Source of the DNA: Labilithrix sp.
Lineage (GTDB): Bacteria > Myxococcota_A > Polyangia > Polyangiales > Polyangiaceae
Reading direction: 5' to 3'
Assembly (NCBI GenBank): GCA_019637155.1
Contig: JAHBWE010000001.1
Span: forward strand, 682,001 to 746,000
DNA: 64,000 nucleotides
In this document: positions 26,973 to 36,390 of the stretch, piece after piece
How the letters are laid out: each line of letters begins with the position of its first letter
How positions within the stretch are numbered: position 1 is the first letter of the stretch
Position numbers and translations under genes: made by a program
Notes under the pieces: model-generated
What the model was told of the DNA's origin: nothing
The model's database searches: none
The model's input: only the letters and a program-made list of their open reading frames with translations

Positions 26973-28676
26973 CTATTGGAGGAGGCGGTCGAGGAGGGCG
27001 GGGAGCGCCTCGATCCGCAGGTCCGGCGACGAGTCGACGATCTTGCCGTTCGCATCGACGAGCACCATGAACGGGATCCCCGCCGCTCGCTCGTCCCAGC
27101 CCATCGCCGCGTAGAACGGGTTGTTCTTCGCCTCCGGGCCGGCGACGCCGTTGAGCCACGGCATGGGGTGGCTCTTGTCGGCGCGGAACTTCGCCGCCGT
27201 CTCCGGCTTCTCGTCGAGGGCGACGCTCAGGATCTCGAAGCGCTTCTTGGCGCGCTTCCCGTACTTCGCGTGGAGCTCGTGGAGCTTCGGCATCTGGTCG
27301 ACGCACGGCCCGCACCACGTCGACCAGACGTCGATGAGGTAGACCTTGCCGGCGAGGGCCTTCGTCGAGTGCGTGCCCTTCAAGCGATCGCCGTCGAGGG
27401 CGGGGACCTCGAACGCCGGCATCGGCTTCCCCGCCGCGAGGACGCGGTCGGGGTCGAGGCTCATCGCGAAGGTCGCCTCGAACGTGCCCCTCAGGCGTGG
27501 GGTCTTGAGGAGCGCGATGATGCGCCGCCTCTCGTCGAGGTCCTTCTTCTCGAACAGGCGCATCCGGAGGAGCATCGCGACGAGGTCGGCGTTCGGGTGC
27601 TGCTCGATGAGCGCCGTGTTGACCTCCTCGTCCTTCGCCACCGCGAGGAGCCCCTCGGCGCTCGGGCTCCACAGCGGATCGTCGGGCGCGAGCGCGTGGG
27701 CGATCTCGCGCGCCATCGCGCGCTCGGCGTCGGTGGTGTCGTTCGTGAAGCCGATCGAAAAATAGCCGATCGTCGCGAACGCGCGGACGAGCGGCCGGTC
27801 GTCCTTCGTTGCGGCGAGGTACGCCGCGCGCTTCGCGGCGATCGCCGGCGCGATTTGCTCCGGCTTCGACGGCGTGCCGGCCTTCCGGCCGGCCTTGAGC
27901 TCGTCGAGGACCTCCGCCTGCGCCGCCGCGCGCAGCTTCTCGATCTCGTTCACGCGCGCGGTCATGCTGCCGGGCGCGCCGGCGCGGACGACGGCCTCCG
28001 TCGCCGGCGGCAGCTTCGCGGGATCGTAGATCACGCGCGCGGTCCCGCCGCTCGCGGTCAACGCCGCGGTGTAGTCGCCGCCGTCGTCGTACTGCCAGCC
28101 GTCGCCCACCACCGCGAACGACGCGTTCTGGTTCACGAGCCCCGCGATCTCGTAGCCGTACGTCCCGTCGGCGAGGGGGACCTCGGCGACGAAGGTCCCG
28201 TCGTCCTGGCGCTTCATCCGGTGACGTCCGAGCTGCTCGCGGCCGCGGAACAGGACGGCCACGGGCTCGGTCGCCGGCGGCGTGCGCGGCGTGTACGTGC
28301 CGAGCCGCACGTCGAGGTCGACGGCGCCGTCGCTCGGGACGATCAGCACCTCGCTCCGCCGGTGGCCGGCGCCGGTGAGCTCGATCTTCACGATGCCCCG
28401 CGCGTCCTTGGGGAGCGGGAGCGAGAACGCGCCGTCGGCCGCGACCGCGATCTCCTCGGCGATCTTGTCGTCCGGTCCGCGCCGGTGAACGTGCGCGAGC
28501 GGCATCGGCGCGCCGTCGCGTCCGAGCACGCGGCCTCGCAGGACCGGCGCCGGCGGAGCGACGGCGGTGGTGGTGGTGGTCGGAGCGACCGGCGGCGACG
28601 CGACGACGGGCGGCGGCGCGTCCTTGCATGCGCTGACGAACGCGAGGAGCGCGGCTCCGAGGACCAGGGGCTTCAT
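26973..28676 (-). CDS. TlpA/thioredoxin-like lipoprotein with N-terminal beta domains
   Basis: 567 aa. ATG 28676 starts a signal peptide with lipobox (FVSAC). A Thr/Pro linker is followed by a carboxypeptidase-regulatory-like module (LRGRVLGRDGAPMPLAHV), a second beta domain and a helical region of about 200 residues. The C-terminal 140 residues are a TlpA-type thioredoxin fold with WSTWCGPCVDQMP and the cis-Pro loop AAGIPFMVLVDANGK. It would be a membrane-tethered periplasmic thiol-disulphide oxidoreductase. The combined architecture resembles predicted redoxins of Bacteroidetes and myxobacteria. Confidence 0.88.
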   Translation of the reverse strand: MKPLVLGAALLAFVSACKDAPPPVVASPPVAPTTTTTAVAPPAPVLRGRVLGRDGAPMPLAHVHRRGPDDKIAEEIAVAADGAFSLPLPKDARGIVKIELTGAGHRRSEVLIVPSDGAVDLDVRLGTYTPRTPPATEPVAVLFRGREQLGRHRMKRQDDGTFVAEVPLADGTYGYEIAGLVNQNASFAVVGDGWQYDDGGDYTAALTASGGTARVIYDPAKLPPATEAVVRAGAPGSMTARVNEIEKLRAAAQAEVLDELKAGRKAGTPSKPEQIAPAIAAKRAAYLAATKDDRPLVRAFATIGYFSIGFTNDTTDAERAMAREIAHALAPDDPLWSPSAEGLLAVAKDEEVNTALIEQHPNADLVAMLLRMRLFEKKDLDERRRIIALLKTPRLRGTFEATFAMSLDPDRVLAAGKPMPAFEVPALDGDRLKGTHSTKALAGKVYLIDVWSTWCGPCVDQMPKLHELHAKYGKRAKKRFEILSVALDEKPETAAKFRADKSHPMPWLNGVAGPEAKNNPFYAAMGWDERAAGIPFMVLVDANGKIVDSSPDLRIEALPALLDRLLQ

Positions 28677-28964
28677 CGCTCCTGAATACACGTTTTGCGC
28701 CGTCGAGGCTCGGCGCGGTCTGGTTCAGTATAGCGAACGAGTGTCTGTCTTACTGTTGACAGGCCGGCGAGTTGGACCCTACGCCGTAGGGACCGGTGTC
28801 CGAACCGGAGCCAAAAGCTGAGAACGGTGCCATGCGCGCCTTCCCGCGCGTGAAGGTCGACGCGACCTTCGCGACGCGTCGTGAGCGGCTCCGGCGCCGG
28901 CGGCGCGGTGACCGCCTCGGCGCTCCTCGCCGACGTCCTGAAGGCGACCGGCAACACGTGATGG
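28677..28964. other. Intergenic, no credible gene
   Basis: 288 bases between two leftward genes. It has short imperfect palindromes around 28777-28800 (CCCTACGCCGTAGGG). A short rightward open stretch (GAGGAVTASALLADVLKATG, ending near 28960) might be the end of a lost gene, but nothing supports it upstream. Confidence 0.4.
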
Positions 28965-29645
28965 TCAGTCGAGGACCGTCATCGATTCGTAGGTGAGGAT
29001 TCCGGAATACCGATCCGTGACGACGCCGCGCGACGACTTCGAGAACGTCTCGGCGTAGCGGCCGGTGACGCGGACCTTCGCGCCGACGGCGGGGAGCGGC
29101 GACGGGAGCTCGATCCCCCAGAGGGCGTCCACGTAGCTCCGTCCGCCTTGCTGGCGTGCCTCGAAGACCTGGGCGTGGCTCGACGCCCATCCCATCACGC
29201 GGACGACGTCGTTCGCGCCCGGCGCCTGTCCGCGCCGATCGCCGAGCGTGAACGCGGGGAGCTCGGCGTCGCAGCCGGCGGGATCGCGGACGCCCGCCCG
29301 GTGGATGGCGCACTTCGGCGCGCGCGCGAGGTTCGTGTCGATGATGTACCCCTCGATCGTGATCGGTCCGCGCGCGAGCTCGGCGCTCTCGACCGCGCTC
29401 CGGAGCGCGTGGATCGCGGCCGCGACGCTGAAGACGTCACCGTCGCGCGCGGGCGCGTCCTGGATGTCGGGGACGGCGGGGAGGGGCGGCTTCGGCCCGG
29501 CCGGCGCGGCGGCGATCTCGTGTCCGGCGTCGCAGTCCTCGGGCGGCGCGCGCACCGGCGCGACGGTCGCGACCGGACGCGCGGGGGTCGCGGCAGGTTC
29601 GACGCACGCGGCGACGAGGACACAAGCGAACACGCACGCACGCAC
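28965..29645 (-). CDS. Hypothetical lipoprotein with possible OB-fold domain
   Basis: 226 aa from a GTG in a GTGC-repeat tract; neighbouring in-frame GTGs make the exact start uncertain. A very short signal peptide ends in a lipobox (VAACVEP), followed by a Pro/Ala linker. Residues about 90-225 are beta-rich (ITIEGYIIDTN, FTLGDRRG, DVVRVMGWASSH, KVRVTGRYAETF), resembling an OB-fold. No catalytic residues stand out. It is divergent from the TPR gene, about 60 bases away. Confidence 0.7.
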   Translation of the reverse strand: MRACVFACVLVAACVEPAATPARPVATVAPVRAPPEDCDAGHEIAAAPAGPKPPLPAVPDIQDAPARDGDVFSVAAAIHALRSAVESAELARGPITIEGYIIDTNLARAPKCAIHRAGVRDPAGCDAELPAFTLGDRRGQAPGANDVVRVMGWASSHAQVFEARQQGGRSYVDALWGIELPSPLPAVGAKVRVTGRYAETFSKSSRGVVTDRYSGILTYESMTVLD

Positions 29646-29703
29646 GCGGGCAGGGTAGCAGCACCTTGCGCTCGACGCGGCTTCGAGCGCACGATCGCGC
29701 GCG

Positions 29704-30414
29704 ATGAAGGCGGCGTGCTACGTGCTCCTGGTCGCGCTCTCGCTCCTGCCCGCGCCGGCGCGCGCCGAGTGCAAGGTCGCGCCGGCGCCGTCGGTGCCGG
29801 CGCTCCTCGAGGCGGCGCGCTCACACGGCGCGAGCGATCGCTGGAGCGAGGCGGTCGCGACGTACGAGCAGCTCCTCGCGATCGAGGAGGCGAACGCCGA
29901 GGCGCACCACGAGCTCGGCACCGCGCTCCTTCATCTCAGGGAGCGCCGCGCGCGCGACCGCGAGGCGGCGCTCCACTACACGCGCGCGATCGAGCTCCGC
30001 CCCGACCGCGCCGCGTTCTACGCGAGCCTCGGCGATCACTACATGCGCCTCGGCTTCCGCCCGACCGCGCGCGCGGTGCTCGTCGCCGCCCTCTCGTTCG
30101 TGCCGGACGGACAGGACCGCTTCCCGCTCTACATGCTCCTCGGCGCCCTCGAGACGGAGGAGCGGAACCTGCCGGCGGCGCTCGACCGCTACACGTCGGC
30201 GCGCGTCGCGTGCGGGACCTGCGACGGCGCGCAGAGCCTCGTCTACTTCCACCGCGGCGCCACGCTCGCGTCGCTCGTCCCGGCGCGCAAGTCCGAGGCC
30301 GTCCTCGACCTCACCCGCTTCTCCAAACAGGTCTGCAGAGGCGCCGCCGCCGCGCGCTACGACGCAGAGTGCACGCAGGCGATGGACCTCCTCCAGAGCC
30401 TCGCGTCACCGTGA
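29704..30414 (+). CDS. Secreted TPR-repeat protein
   Basis: 236 aa. Signal peptide ends at ARAE. Four to five tetratricopeptide helices pairs follow (WSEAVATYEQLLAIEEANAE, ALHYTRAIELRPDRAAFYAS, PTARAVLVAALSFVP, LPAALDRYTSARVACGTC). Cys residues in the last third could form disulphides. It is probably a periplasmic scaffold; the partner is unknown. No operon partner is present. Confidence 0.82.
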   Translation: MKAACYVLLVALSLLPAPARAECKVAPAPSVPALLEAARSHGASDRWSEAVATYEQLLAIEEANAEAHHELGTALLHLRERRARDREAALHYTRAIELRPDRAAFYASLGDHYMRLGFRPTARAVLVAALSFVPDGQDRFPLYMLLGALETEERNLPAALDRYTSARVACGTCDGAQSLVYFHRGATLASLVPARKSEAVLDLTRFSKQVCRGAAAARYDAECTQAMDLLQSLASP

Positions 30415-30530
30415 CTCGAGCGGTTACGCGTCAAAGCTGATTCCGTCAATTCCGATAATATGACGCTTCCGCGGCACGCGCACCGCAACGCGCGGCCGGC
30501 TCTGTTGTAGCTTTGTGAGCGAGGCATGAA

Positions 30531-32066
30531 GTGACCGACCAGTACTTCGTGAGCTTCCTGATCGTCGGGGGCGTGTGCATCGGGTTCGCGATGCACGCGG
30601 CGAGCCTCGCCGTTCAGACGCGCCGCCTTCGCTACGTCTACTTGATGCTCCTCGCCCTGCTCGAGGCGGCCTACTGCTTCGTCGGTTGGCGCTACTTCAT
30701 GCTGACGGACGGCGCGCGCGCGCTGCCTTGGGGTCAGGCGTTCTGCGCCTTCGCGCCGTTCATCACCTGGGTGTTCGGCGAGCTCACGATGGACCTCTCG
30801 GAGCGCCGGCCGCGCTGGCTCGTGCGGCTCCAGCAGGTGAACCTCGGGCTGACGACCACGTTCGCGACCGGCGTCGTCGTGGACATGCTCTTCCGTACGT
30901 CGATCACGATGAAGCCCGAGATCCTCACCGATCTCGAGAGCCTCCACCGGCACCGGTTCGTCTTCACCGGCTTCGGAATGGCCTACCTGGCGTGGGTGGG
31001 CGTCGCGTTCTCGTGCTTCGCGGCGACGCTGCTCGGCGCCTACCGCACGCGGCGCGACCTCCTCCCCATGGTCGTGGGTGCCATCGTCTACTTCAGCGCC
31101 ACGATCTCCGACTTCGGGATCTGCGTCGGCATCGTCGACCTCCCGTTCACGCAGCACTTCGGCTTCTTCGCGCTCGTGATCGGATGCTGGCGCGTCATCT
31201 CGAACCGCTTCGAGGAGGCGATCTCCGAGATGCAGCGCGCGGTCGAGCGGCTGGAGCATCAGCGAAACCGCCTCCTCATCGCCGCGCCGATGCTCCACAA
31301 ACAGAAGCTCGATTCGCTCGGCACCTTCGCCGCGGGGGTCGGACACGAGATCAACAACCCCATTCAGGGGATCATGAACTACGCGCTCCTCATCAAGCGC
31401 GAGGCCGCGCCGGAGACGACGGTGAGCCGGTTCGCCGACGAGATCGCGGTCGAGAGCAAGCGCATCGCCGACATCGTCCAGAACCTCCTCCGCTTCGCGC
31501 GCGCGGAGGGAACGGCGGAGGGCGCGGTGGCGATCGCCGTCCCCGTCTCGCAGCTCCTCGAAGGACCGCTCCGGCTCATCCGGAGCACGCTCGCCCAGCG
31601 CGGGATCACGCTGGAGGTCCACATCGACGACGGGCTGCCGGAGGTGACCTGCCGCGCGGCGCAGGTGCAGCAGGTGATCATGAACCTCGTCACCAACGCG
31701 CGCGACGCCGTCCTCTCGCGCGCCGCGACGCGGACGGACGACAAGCGAATCACGGTCGAGGCTTCGCAGATCACGCGCGCGGGCGAGCCGTGGTGGGTCG
31801 TGCGCGTGAGCGACACCGGCGACGGCTTCGATCCGACGCTCTCGGACCGCATCTTCGATCCGTTCTTCACCACGAAGGGCTCCGAGGGCACCGGCCTCGG
31901 GCTCTCCGTGAGCCACGGCATCGTGATCGCCCACGGCGGACAGATCACGTGCGAGAGCGAGCCGGCGCGAGGCGCGCGCTTCTCCGTCGCGATCCCGTAC
32001 CGGATCGACGCGCTGCAGAAGAGCGCGCAAGACGACGTCGCGCTCGACGGCGCCTCCGCCGAGTGA
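30531..32066 (+). CDS. Sensor histidine kinase with seven-segment membrane N-terminus
   Basis: 511 aa from GTG 30531. Residues 1-220 hold about seven hydrophobic segments, a membrane sensor of the 7TM type. A short coiled coil (ISEMQRAVERLEHQRN) leads to the DHp domain with phosphoacceptor box GVGHEINNPIQGI near residue 270. The ATPase domain has the N box NLVTNARDAV, G1 VSDTGDGFDP, F box DPFFTTK and G2 GTGLGLSVSHG. All catalytic boxes are intact, so it should autophosphorylate. No response regulator is adjacent, so it is an orphan kinase, as is common in myxobacteria. Confidence 0.93.
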   Translation: MTDQYFVSFLIVGGVCIGFAMHAASLAVQTRRLRYVYLMLLALLEAAYCFVGWRYFMLTDGARALPWGQAFCAFAPFITWVFGELTMDLSERRPRWLVRLQQVNLGLTTTFATGVVVDMLFRTSITMKPEILTDLESLHRHRFVFTGFGMAYLAWVGVAFSCFAATLLGAYRTRRDLLPMVVGAIVYFSATISDFGICVGIVDLPFTQHFGFFALVIGCWRVISNRFEEAISEMQRAVERLEHQRNRLLIAAPMLHKQKLDSLGTFAAGVGHEINNPIQGIMNYALLIKREAAPETTVSRFADEIAVESKRIADIVQNLLRFARAEGTAEGAVAIAVPVSQLLEGPLRLIRSTLAQRGITLEVHIDDGLPEVTCRAAQVQQVIMNLVTNARDAVLSRAATRTDDKRITVEASQITRAGEPWWVVRVSDTGDGFDPTLSDRIFDPFFTTKGSEGTGLGLSVSHGIVIAHGGQITCESEPARGARFSVAIPYRIDALQKSAQDDVALDGASAE

Positions 32067-32071
32067 GCGGC

Positions 32072-32752
32072 TCAGAGCGGCGCCGGCGCGCCGACGGTGA
32101 TGGCGAGCGACCGCCAGAAGAAGGCCGCGAGCGGCTTCAGCGTTCGCCCTCGCGCCGCGACGTGCGCGCCGCGCGCGCGGTAGGTCGTCGCCGGCTCCGG
32201 GCTCACGCGGATGATCGTGCGGAGGAAGGGCCGGCTCGCGGCGCCGAGGATCGGCACGTGGCCGGTGAAGCCGCGGAGGAGCATCGAGACGATCCCCTTC
32301 GCGCCCGGGACGGCGACGGAGCCGAGCTCGGCCTCGAACGCGAGGTCGCTCCCGGCGCACGTGATGCGTCGCGTGGCGTCGAGCTCGATCCGCAACGTCG
32401 GATCGAGGCGTTTCGGTAGATGGTAATGCCGAATTCCCGCCTCCACGTAAAACGGATTATCGAGGACGAGATCGAACGGCAGCGCGGCGCATCGCGCTCC
32501 GCGCCTCATTACGTAGGAGAGGATGACCTCGCTGTAAGGCACCGGATAGTCGGCCGGCGGCCGGTCGTAGCGCAGCACCAACGCCGCTCCGAGGTAGCCG
32601 CGACCCCACGAGAGCGGCTCGAAGCCGGCGCGCTCGTCGGGCGCGTCGCTCCATGCTCCGAGGACGACGCAGCCGAAGGCGCCGAGGTGATACGGCGGAT
32701 GGAAGTCGTCGAGCGGGGGCGGGGTCGGGGTCGGGGTCGGAGGAGCGGTCAC
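32072..32752 (-). CDS. Acetoacetate-decarboxylase-like protein
   Basis: 226 aa from GTG 32752, whose first bases overlap the stop of the upstream FAD enzyme (GTGA), so the two are translationally coupled. After a Pro/Thr-rich N-terminus the fold resembles the acetoacetate decarboxylase superfamily: YSEVILSYVMRRG, a PFDLVLDNPFYVEAGIRHYHLP segment split by a conserved Gly, and a C-terminal Arg-rich strand. The Schiff-base Lys cannot be assigned with confidence (HLPKRLD is the nearest candidate). Coupling to a carotenoid-type FAD enzyme suggests a role in pigment or lipid modification, which is inference. Confidence 0.6.
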   Translation of the reverse strand: MTAPPTPTPTPPPLDDFHPPYHLGAFGCVVLGAWSDAPDERAGFEPLSWGRGYLGAALVLRYDRPPADYPVPYSEVILSYVMRRGARCAALPFDLVLDNPFYVEAGIRHYHLPKRLDPTLRIELDATRRITCAGSDLAFEAELGSVAVPGAKGIVSMLLRGFTGHVPILGAASRPFLRTIIRVSPEPATTYRARGAHVAARGRTLKPLAAFFWRSLAITVGAPAPL

Positions 32753-34653
32753 TCGTAGCTCACCCCGAGCAGCCGGCGGAGGCCACGCGTGAGGACGTCG
32801 ACGGCGCGCGTCGGGAAGCCGAGGAGCGAGCTCGTCACCGGCGGCGCGCGGCGGGCGATCTCGCGCTGCGCGGCCGGCGCTCCCGCTGCGCGCAAGATGG
32901 CGTTGGCGGCCTCGATCCCGGTGACGGCGGCGCGCTCCATGAAGAAGCTCACCGCCTCGGGATCGTCGGTCCGCACCCAGTCGCCGGCGAGCATCAGGTT
33001 GGGACGGGACGCGTCGCTGACGGTCGGCGTTCGTTCGCGATCGCCGGGCGCGAAGAGCGGGAACACGTCGACGTGGCGGAGGAGACGGCTGCGCTCGCGG
33101 TCGAGGCGCCCGCGGAGCCCTTCGTCCGGGAAGTACGCGTCGAGGACGTCGAGCGCGCGATCGTAGATGTCGTCGTCCTCGAGCGAAGACATGTGCTCGC
33201 AGTCGCCGATGTGACACTCCAAGAAGAGGGCGTCCTTCTCCGCGAACTCCTCCTGCATCGTGTGGAGCGCGAAGAAGTTGTCGAGCAGGTCGTCGGCCGC
33301 GAAGACGCCGCTGTCGGGGCCCGACCATTTCGGTTTACCGGACCGCGCCGCGAAGTGCATGCGCAACACCATCACCGACGTGGTGCGCAATAGTGGAATA
33401 CCCGATGTCGACGAATTGAGCGACATCTCGCGAGGGAAGACGGCTTTGAGGGATCCGAGGTCCATCGCGAGCACGGCATAGTCGGCGCGCTCGAGCCCGT
33501 CGTCGGCGGCGGGGGCGTTGGTGGGCTCGTCGACGACCCACACCGAACCTTGTGCCTCGTGGCGCATGCGCACCGGCGTGAGCGGCTTTTGTGGCGGTGC
33601 GCGGAGCACCTCGCCGTTCGCGTCGAACTGACCGCCGTGGCACGGACAGTGGAAGACGTTCTTTCCGTCGCTCGTCCGTACGTCGACCGGGCAGCCCATG
33701 TGCGTGCAGGCAGCGTCGAACGCGCGAAGGCGACGGTCGGAGGGCTCCCAGCTCAGGCCGAGGCTCCGCGTGCCGAGCTTCCGCATGAAGAGCTTCGGCG
33801 CGTCTCCGAGCTCGCGATCGGAGATCGTCGCCTGCGTCGCGAGCGCGACGACGCGGTCGCCGTCGAAGACGATCGACTGCACGGGAGCCCCGAGCTTGAA
33901 GCGAACGCCGCGCTTCTCGAGCGCCGCTTTCCAAGGCTCGAAGAGGAGCGGGACCATCCCGCCGTCGATCCACTGCGCCTTCACGTCCTCGGCGTCCTCG
34001 AGGACGTAGTAGTTGAGCGCCTCGGCGGCGAGCCGCGCGCTCACCTCGTCGCCGCGCGCGTAGGTGAGGTTCTTCACGTAGGGCACGAGGAGCAGGTTCG
34101 CCATCCTTCCGGACACGCCCGCCGCGCGCATCATCGAGGCGAACGTCTCGGTGTCGAGCTCGCCACCGATCGGCTTGCGCGCCGCGTACGTGCGCATCAA
34201 GAGGAACAGCGAAAACGCGTAGTCGCGCGCGCGGAGCACGCCGGGAGGGATCATCGCGGTCAGGAAGAGCGGGGCGGGGCCACGCGCGTGCGCGAGCTCG
34301 GTGCTCCGCATCGTCCGGCCCGGCCCCGGCACGCCGGTGGTCTTCGTCCGCGTCAGGATCTTCTCGAGGTCGATCCCCACGTCCCGCCAGAGGCGCGTCA
34401 GGTTCTCGTAGCGGGGGAAGACGCCGTGAATGCCGTGCTCGACGGTGTGCCCGAGGTCGGGATCGACGTACGACGCGCAGCGCCCCCCGACGCTCGCGGC
34501 CTTCTCGAGCACGACGACCTCGAACCCGGCGTCCACGAGCACGTGCGCCGCCGCGAGCCCCGCGATCCCGGCCCCCGCGACGACGACCCTACGTCCCGCC
34601 GTGCCTTTCTCCGACATCGCCGCTTTCGCCGTTCCGCTGCTTCCATCTGGCAT
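32749..34653 (-). CDS. FAD-dependent carotenoid-desaturase-like oxidoreductase with inserted Rieske domain
   Basis: 634 aa. ATG 34653 follows AGAAGGA with 5-base spacing. The N-terminus has the dinucleotide-binding motif VVVAGAGIAGLAAAHVL, then EKAASVGGRC, as in phytoene/zeta-carotene desaturases and amine oxidases. Near residues 310-365 a Rieske [2Fe-2S] site is inserted: CTHMGCPVDV and, about 20 residues on, CPCHGGQFD, giving the two Cys-His pairs. The C-terminal FAD motif is NLMLAGDWVRTDDPEAVS. Carotene desaturase/methylases of the CrtU/CruE class that make aromatic carotenoids are the nearest match I recall, but the exact reaction is unproven. Confidence 0.82.
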   Translation of the reverse strand: MPDGSSGTAKAAMSEKGTAGRRVVVAGAGIAGLAAAHVLVDAGFEVVVLEKAASVGGRCASYVDPDLGHTVEHGIHGVFPRYENLTRLWRDVGIDLEKILTRTKTTGVPGPGRTMRSTELAHARGPAPLFLTAMIPPGVLRARDYAFSLFLLMRTYAARKPIGGELDTETFASMMRAAGVSGRMANLLLVPYVKNLTYARGDEVSARLAAEALNYYVLEDAEDVKAQWIDGGMVPLLFEPWKAALEKRGVRFKLGAPVQSIVFDGDRVVALATQATISDRELGDAPKLFMRKLGTRSLGLSWEPSDRRLRAFDAACTHMGCPVDVRTSDGKNVFHCPCHGGQFDANGEVLRAPPQKPLTPVRMRHEAQGSVWVVDEPTNAPAADDGLERADYAVLAMDLGSLKAVFPREMSLNSSTSGIPLLRTTSVMVLRMHFAARSGKPKWSGPDSGVFAADDLLDNFFALHTMQEEFAEKDALFLECHIGDCEHMSSLEDDDIYDRALDVLDAYFPDEGLRGRLDRERSRLLRHVDVFPLFAPGDRERTPTVSDASRPNLMLAGDWVRTDDPEAVSFFMERAAVTGIEAANAILRAAGAPAAQREIARRAPPVTSSLLGFPTRAVDVLTRGLRRLLGVSYE

Positions 34654-34895
34654 GCGATTCCTTCTCTCTTCACGCCGAGAGCGCAAAAGCCCCCCGTATT
34701 ACGTGATGCAGAGGAGGAGGCGACGCAACCACGCTCGACGCTTCTACCGTCCAACCCCCGTCCAACCCCGGAAGATCCGGCGAAGCTCTACTCCAAGGTG
34801 GTGTCGCGATCCGGTGACATCCCGGTCGTTGGGTCGACGCCGCCCCTCACGAATCCTGGAGAACACGCTGGAGCGGTGCTTGCTCCCGGGTGGTC

Positions 34896-36356
34896 ATGAC
34901 CAGAGCCTCCACACCTGCGATCGTCGGCCTCGTGCTCATCACGTTCGCGCGGATCGGCCTCACGGTCTCGTGTGGCGACCCGGAGGTCGCGGCGACGATG
35001 GGCGACGCTGACGCTGGCGACGACAACGCAGTGGACGGCGCGACGCGGGACGCCGTCGACGGAAGCGCCATGAGCGACGACGCGACCGTCGACGCCGCGA
35101 CCGACGCGGCGGCGGCTCATCCCGTCGTCGTCGCCGGCACGACGCACACGTGCAGTCTCCTCCGTCACGGCGTCGTGAAGTGCTGGGGCGACAATCGGTT
35201 CGGTCGTCTCGGGCTCGGCAAGATCGACAGCTACGTCTCCTCGCCGAAGACGCTGGGCGCCGACTTCCCGCCGGTCGTTCTCGGCGCCGGTCGCGTCGCG
35301 ACGCAGATCGCAGTCGGCTACGGTCATGCGTGCGCCGTCCTCGACGGCGGGAAGCTCAAATGCTGGGGAGAGAACTTCAGCGGCGAGCTCGGGATCGGCG
35401 AGAGGCTCGAGCGTGGGAGCAAGATCGAGCATATGGGCGCGAACCTCCCCGAGGTCGACCTCGGGGAAGGTCGCTCCGTCCGACAGGTCGCGGCCGGAAG
35501 TGAGAGCACGTGCGCGATCCTCGACGACGGTAGCGTCAAGTGCTGGGGCAGGAACGACGTCGGCCAGCTCGGGCTCGGTGACACGAGGCCGCGCGGGAGG
35601 GCGCCGGAGGACATGGGCGCAAACCTCCCGCCCGTCGACCTCGGACCCGGCCGCATCGCGCGGAGCATCTCGTTGGGGGTCCGTCATGCCTGCGCGGTGC
35701 TCGACGACGCGAGCGTCAAGTGCTGGGGCGCCAACATGATCGGACAGCTCGGGCTCGGCGATGTCGTCGACCGCGGGACGGCGCCCGAGCACATGGGCGC
35801 GAACCTTCCGCGCGTCGATCTCGGGCCCGGCCGCACCGCTCGCGCCGTCGCCGCGGGCGACGGGCACACGTGCGCCTTGCTCGACGACGCGACCGTCAAG
35901 TGCTGGGGCAACAACGTCCGCGGAGCGCTCGGTCTCGGCGACACCAAGATCCGCGGCGGCCTGTCCGGAGAGATGGGCGCCAACCTCCCCGCCGTCCGAC
36001 TCGACCGCCCCGCTCGGTACGTCGGGAGCGGGCGCTTCTTCTCCTGCGCCCTGCTCGACGACGGAGCCGTCAAGTGCTGGGGCGACAACAAGAGCGGGCA
36101 GCTCGGACTCGGCGACACGTCCCCGCGCGGCGATCAGCCAGCGGAGACGAGCTTCGCGTCGGTCGACCTCGGGCCCGGCCGCTTCGCCCGCCAGCTCTCC
36201 GTTGGCCACGAGTACGTCTGCGCGTCGCTCGACGACCGAACCATCAAGTGCTGGGGATACAACGGCTACTACAACCTCGGCATCGCAGACAGGGCGAACC
36301 GAGGCGACATGCCCGGGGAGATGGGCACCGAGCTCTTCGGCCTCCGCCTCGAGTGA
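34896..36356 (+). CDS. RCC1-repeat lipoprotein
   Basis: 486 aa from ATG 34896 (GTG 34890 also in frame). Signal peptide, then an Ala/Asp-rich linker to about residue 75. Seven RCC1-type propeller blades follow, each of about 55 residues, with a repeated H-x-C-A-x-L-D-D / VKCWG core (HACAVLD, KCWGENFSGELGIGE, KCWGRNDVGQLGLGD and so on). Each blade has two Cys that may form disulphides, as in secreted forms. A seven-bladed propeller usually binds protein or carbohydrate. It is probably co-transcribed with the M28 peptidase 35 bases downstream. Confidence 0.88.
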   Translation: MTRASTPAIVGLVLITFARIGLTVSCGDPEVAATMGDADAGDDNAVDGATRDAVDGSAMSDDATVDAATDAAAAHPVVVAGTTHTCSLLRHGVVKCWGDNRFGRLGLGKIDSYVSSPKTLGADFPPVVLGAGRVATQIAVGYGHACAVLDGGKLKCWGENFSGELGIGERLERGSKIEHMGANLPEVDLGEGRSVRQVAAGSESTCAILDDGSVKCWGRNDVGQLGLGDTRPRGRAPEDMGANLPPVDLGPGRIARSISLGVRHACAVLDDASVKCWGANMIGQLGLGDVVDRGTAPEHMGANLPRVDLGPGRTARAVAAGDGHTCALLDDATVKCWGNNVRGALGLGDTKIRGGLSGEMGANLPAVRLDRPARYVGSGRFFSCALLDDGAVKCWGDNKSGQLGLGDTSPRGDQPAETSFASVDLGPGRFARQLSVGHEYVCASLDDRTIKCWGYNGYYNLGIADRANRGDMPGEMGTELFGLRLE

Positions 36357-36390
36357 CGCTCGCTTCTCCAGGAGGCGCGTCGATCCACCT

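Noticed and set aside
28870..28962. C-terminal end of a lost rightward gene
   Set aside because: About 25 codons of Ala/Gly-rich sequence with no upstream continuation in any frame.
30357..32360. A 667-codon minus-strand frame opposite the histidine kinase
   Set aside because: The plus strand has complete kinase boxes; the antisense frame is a by-product of codon bias.
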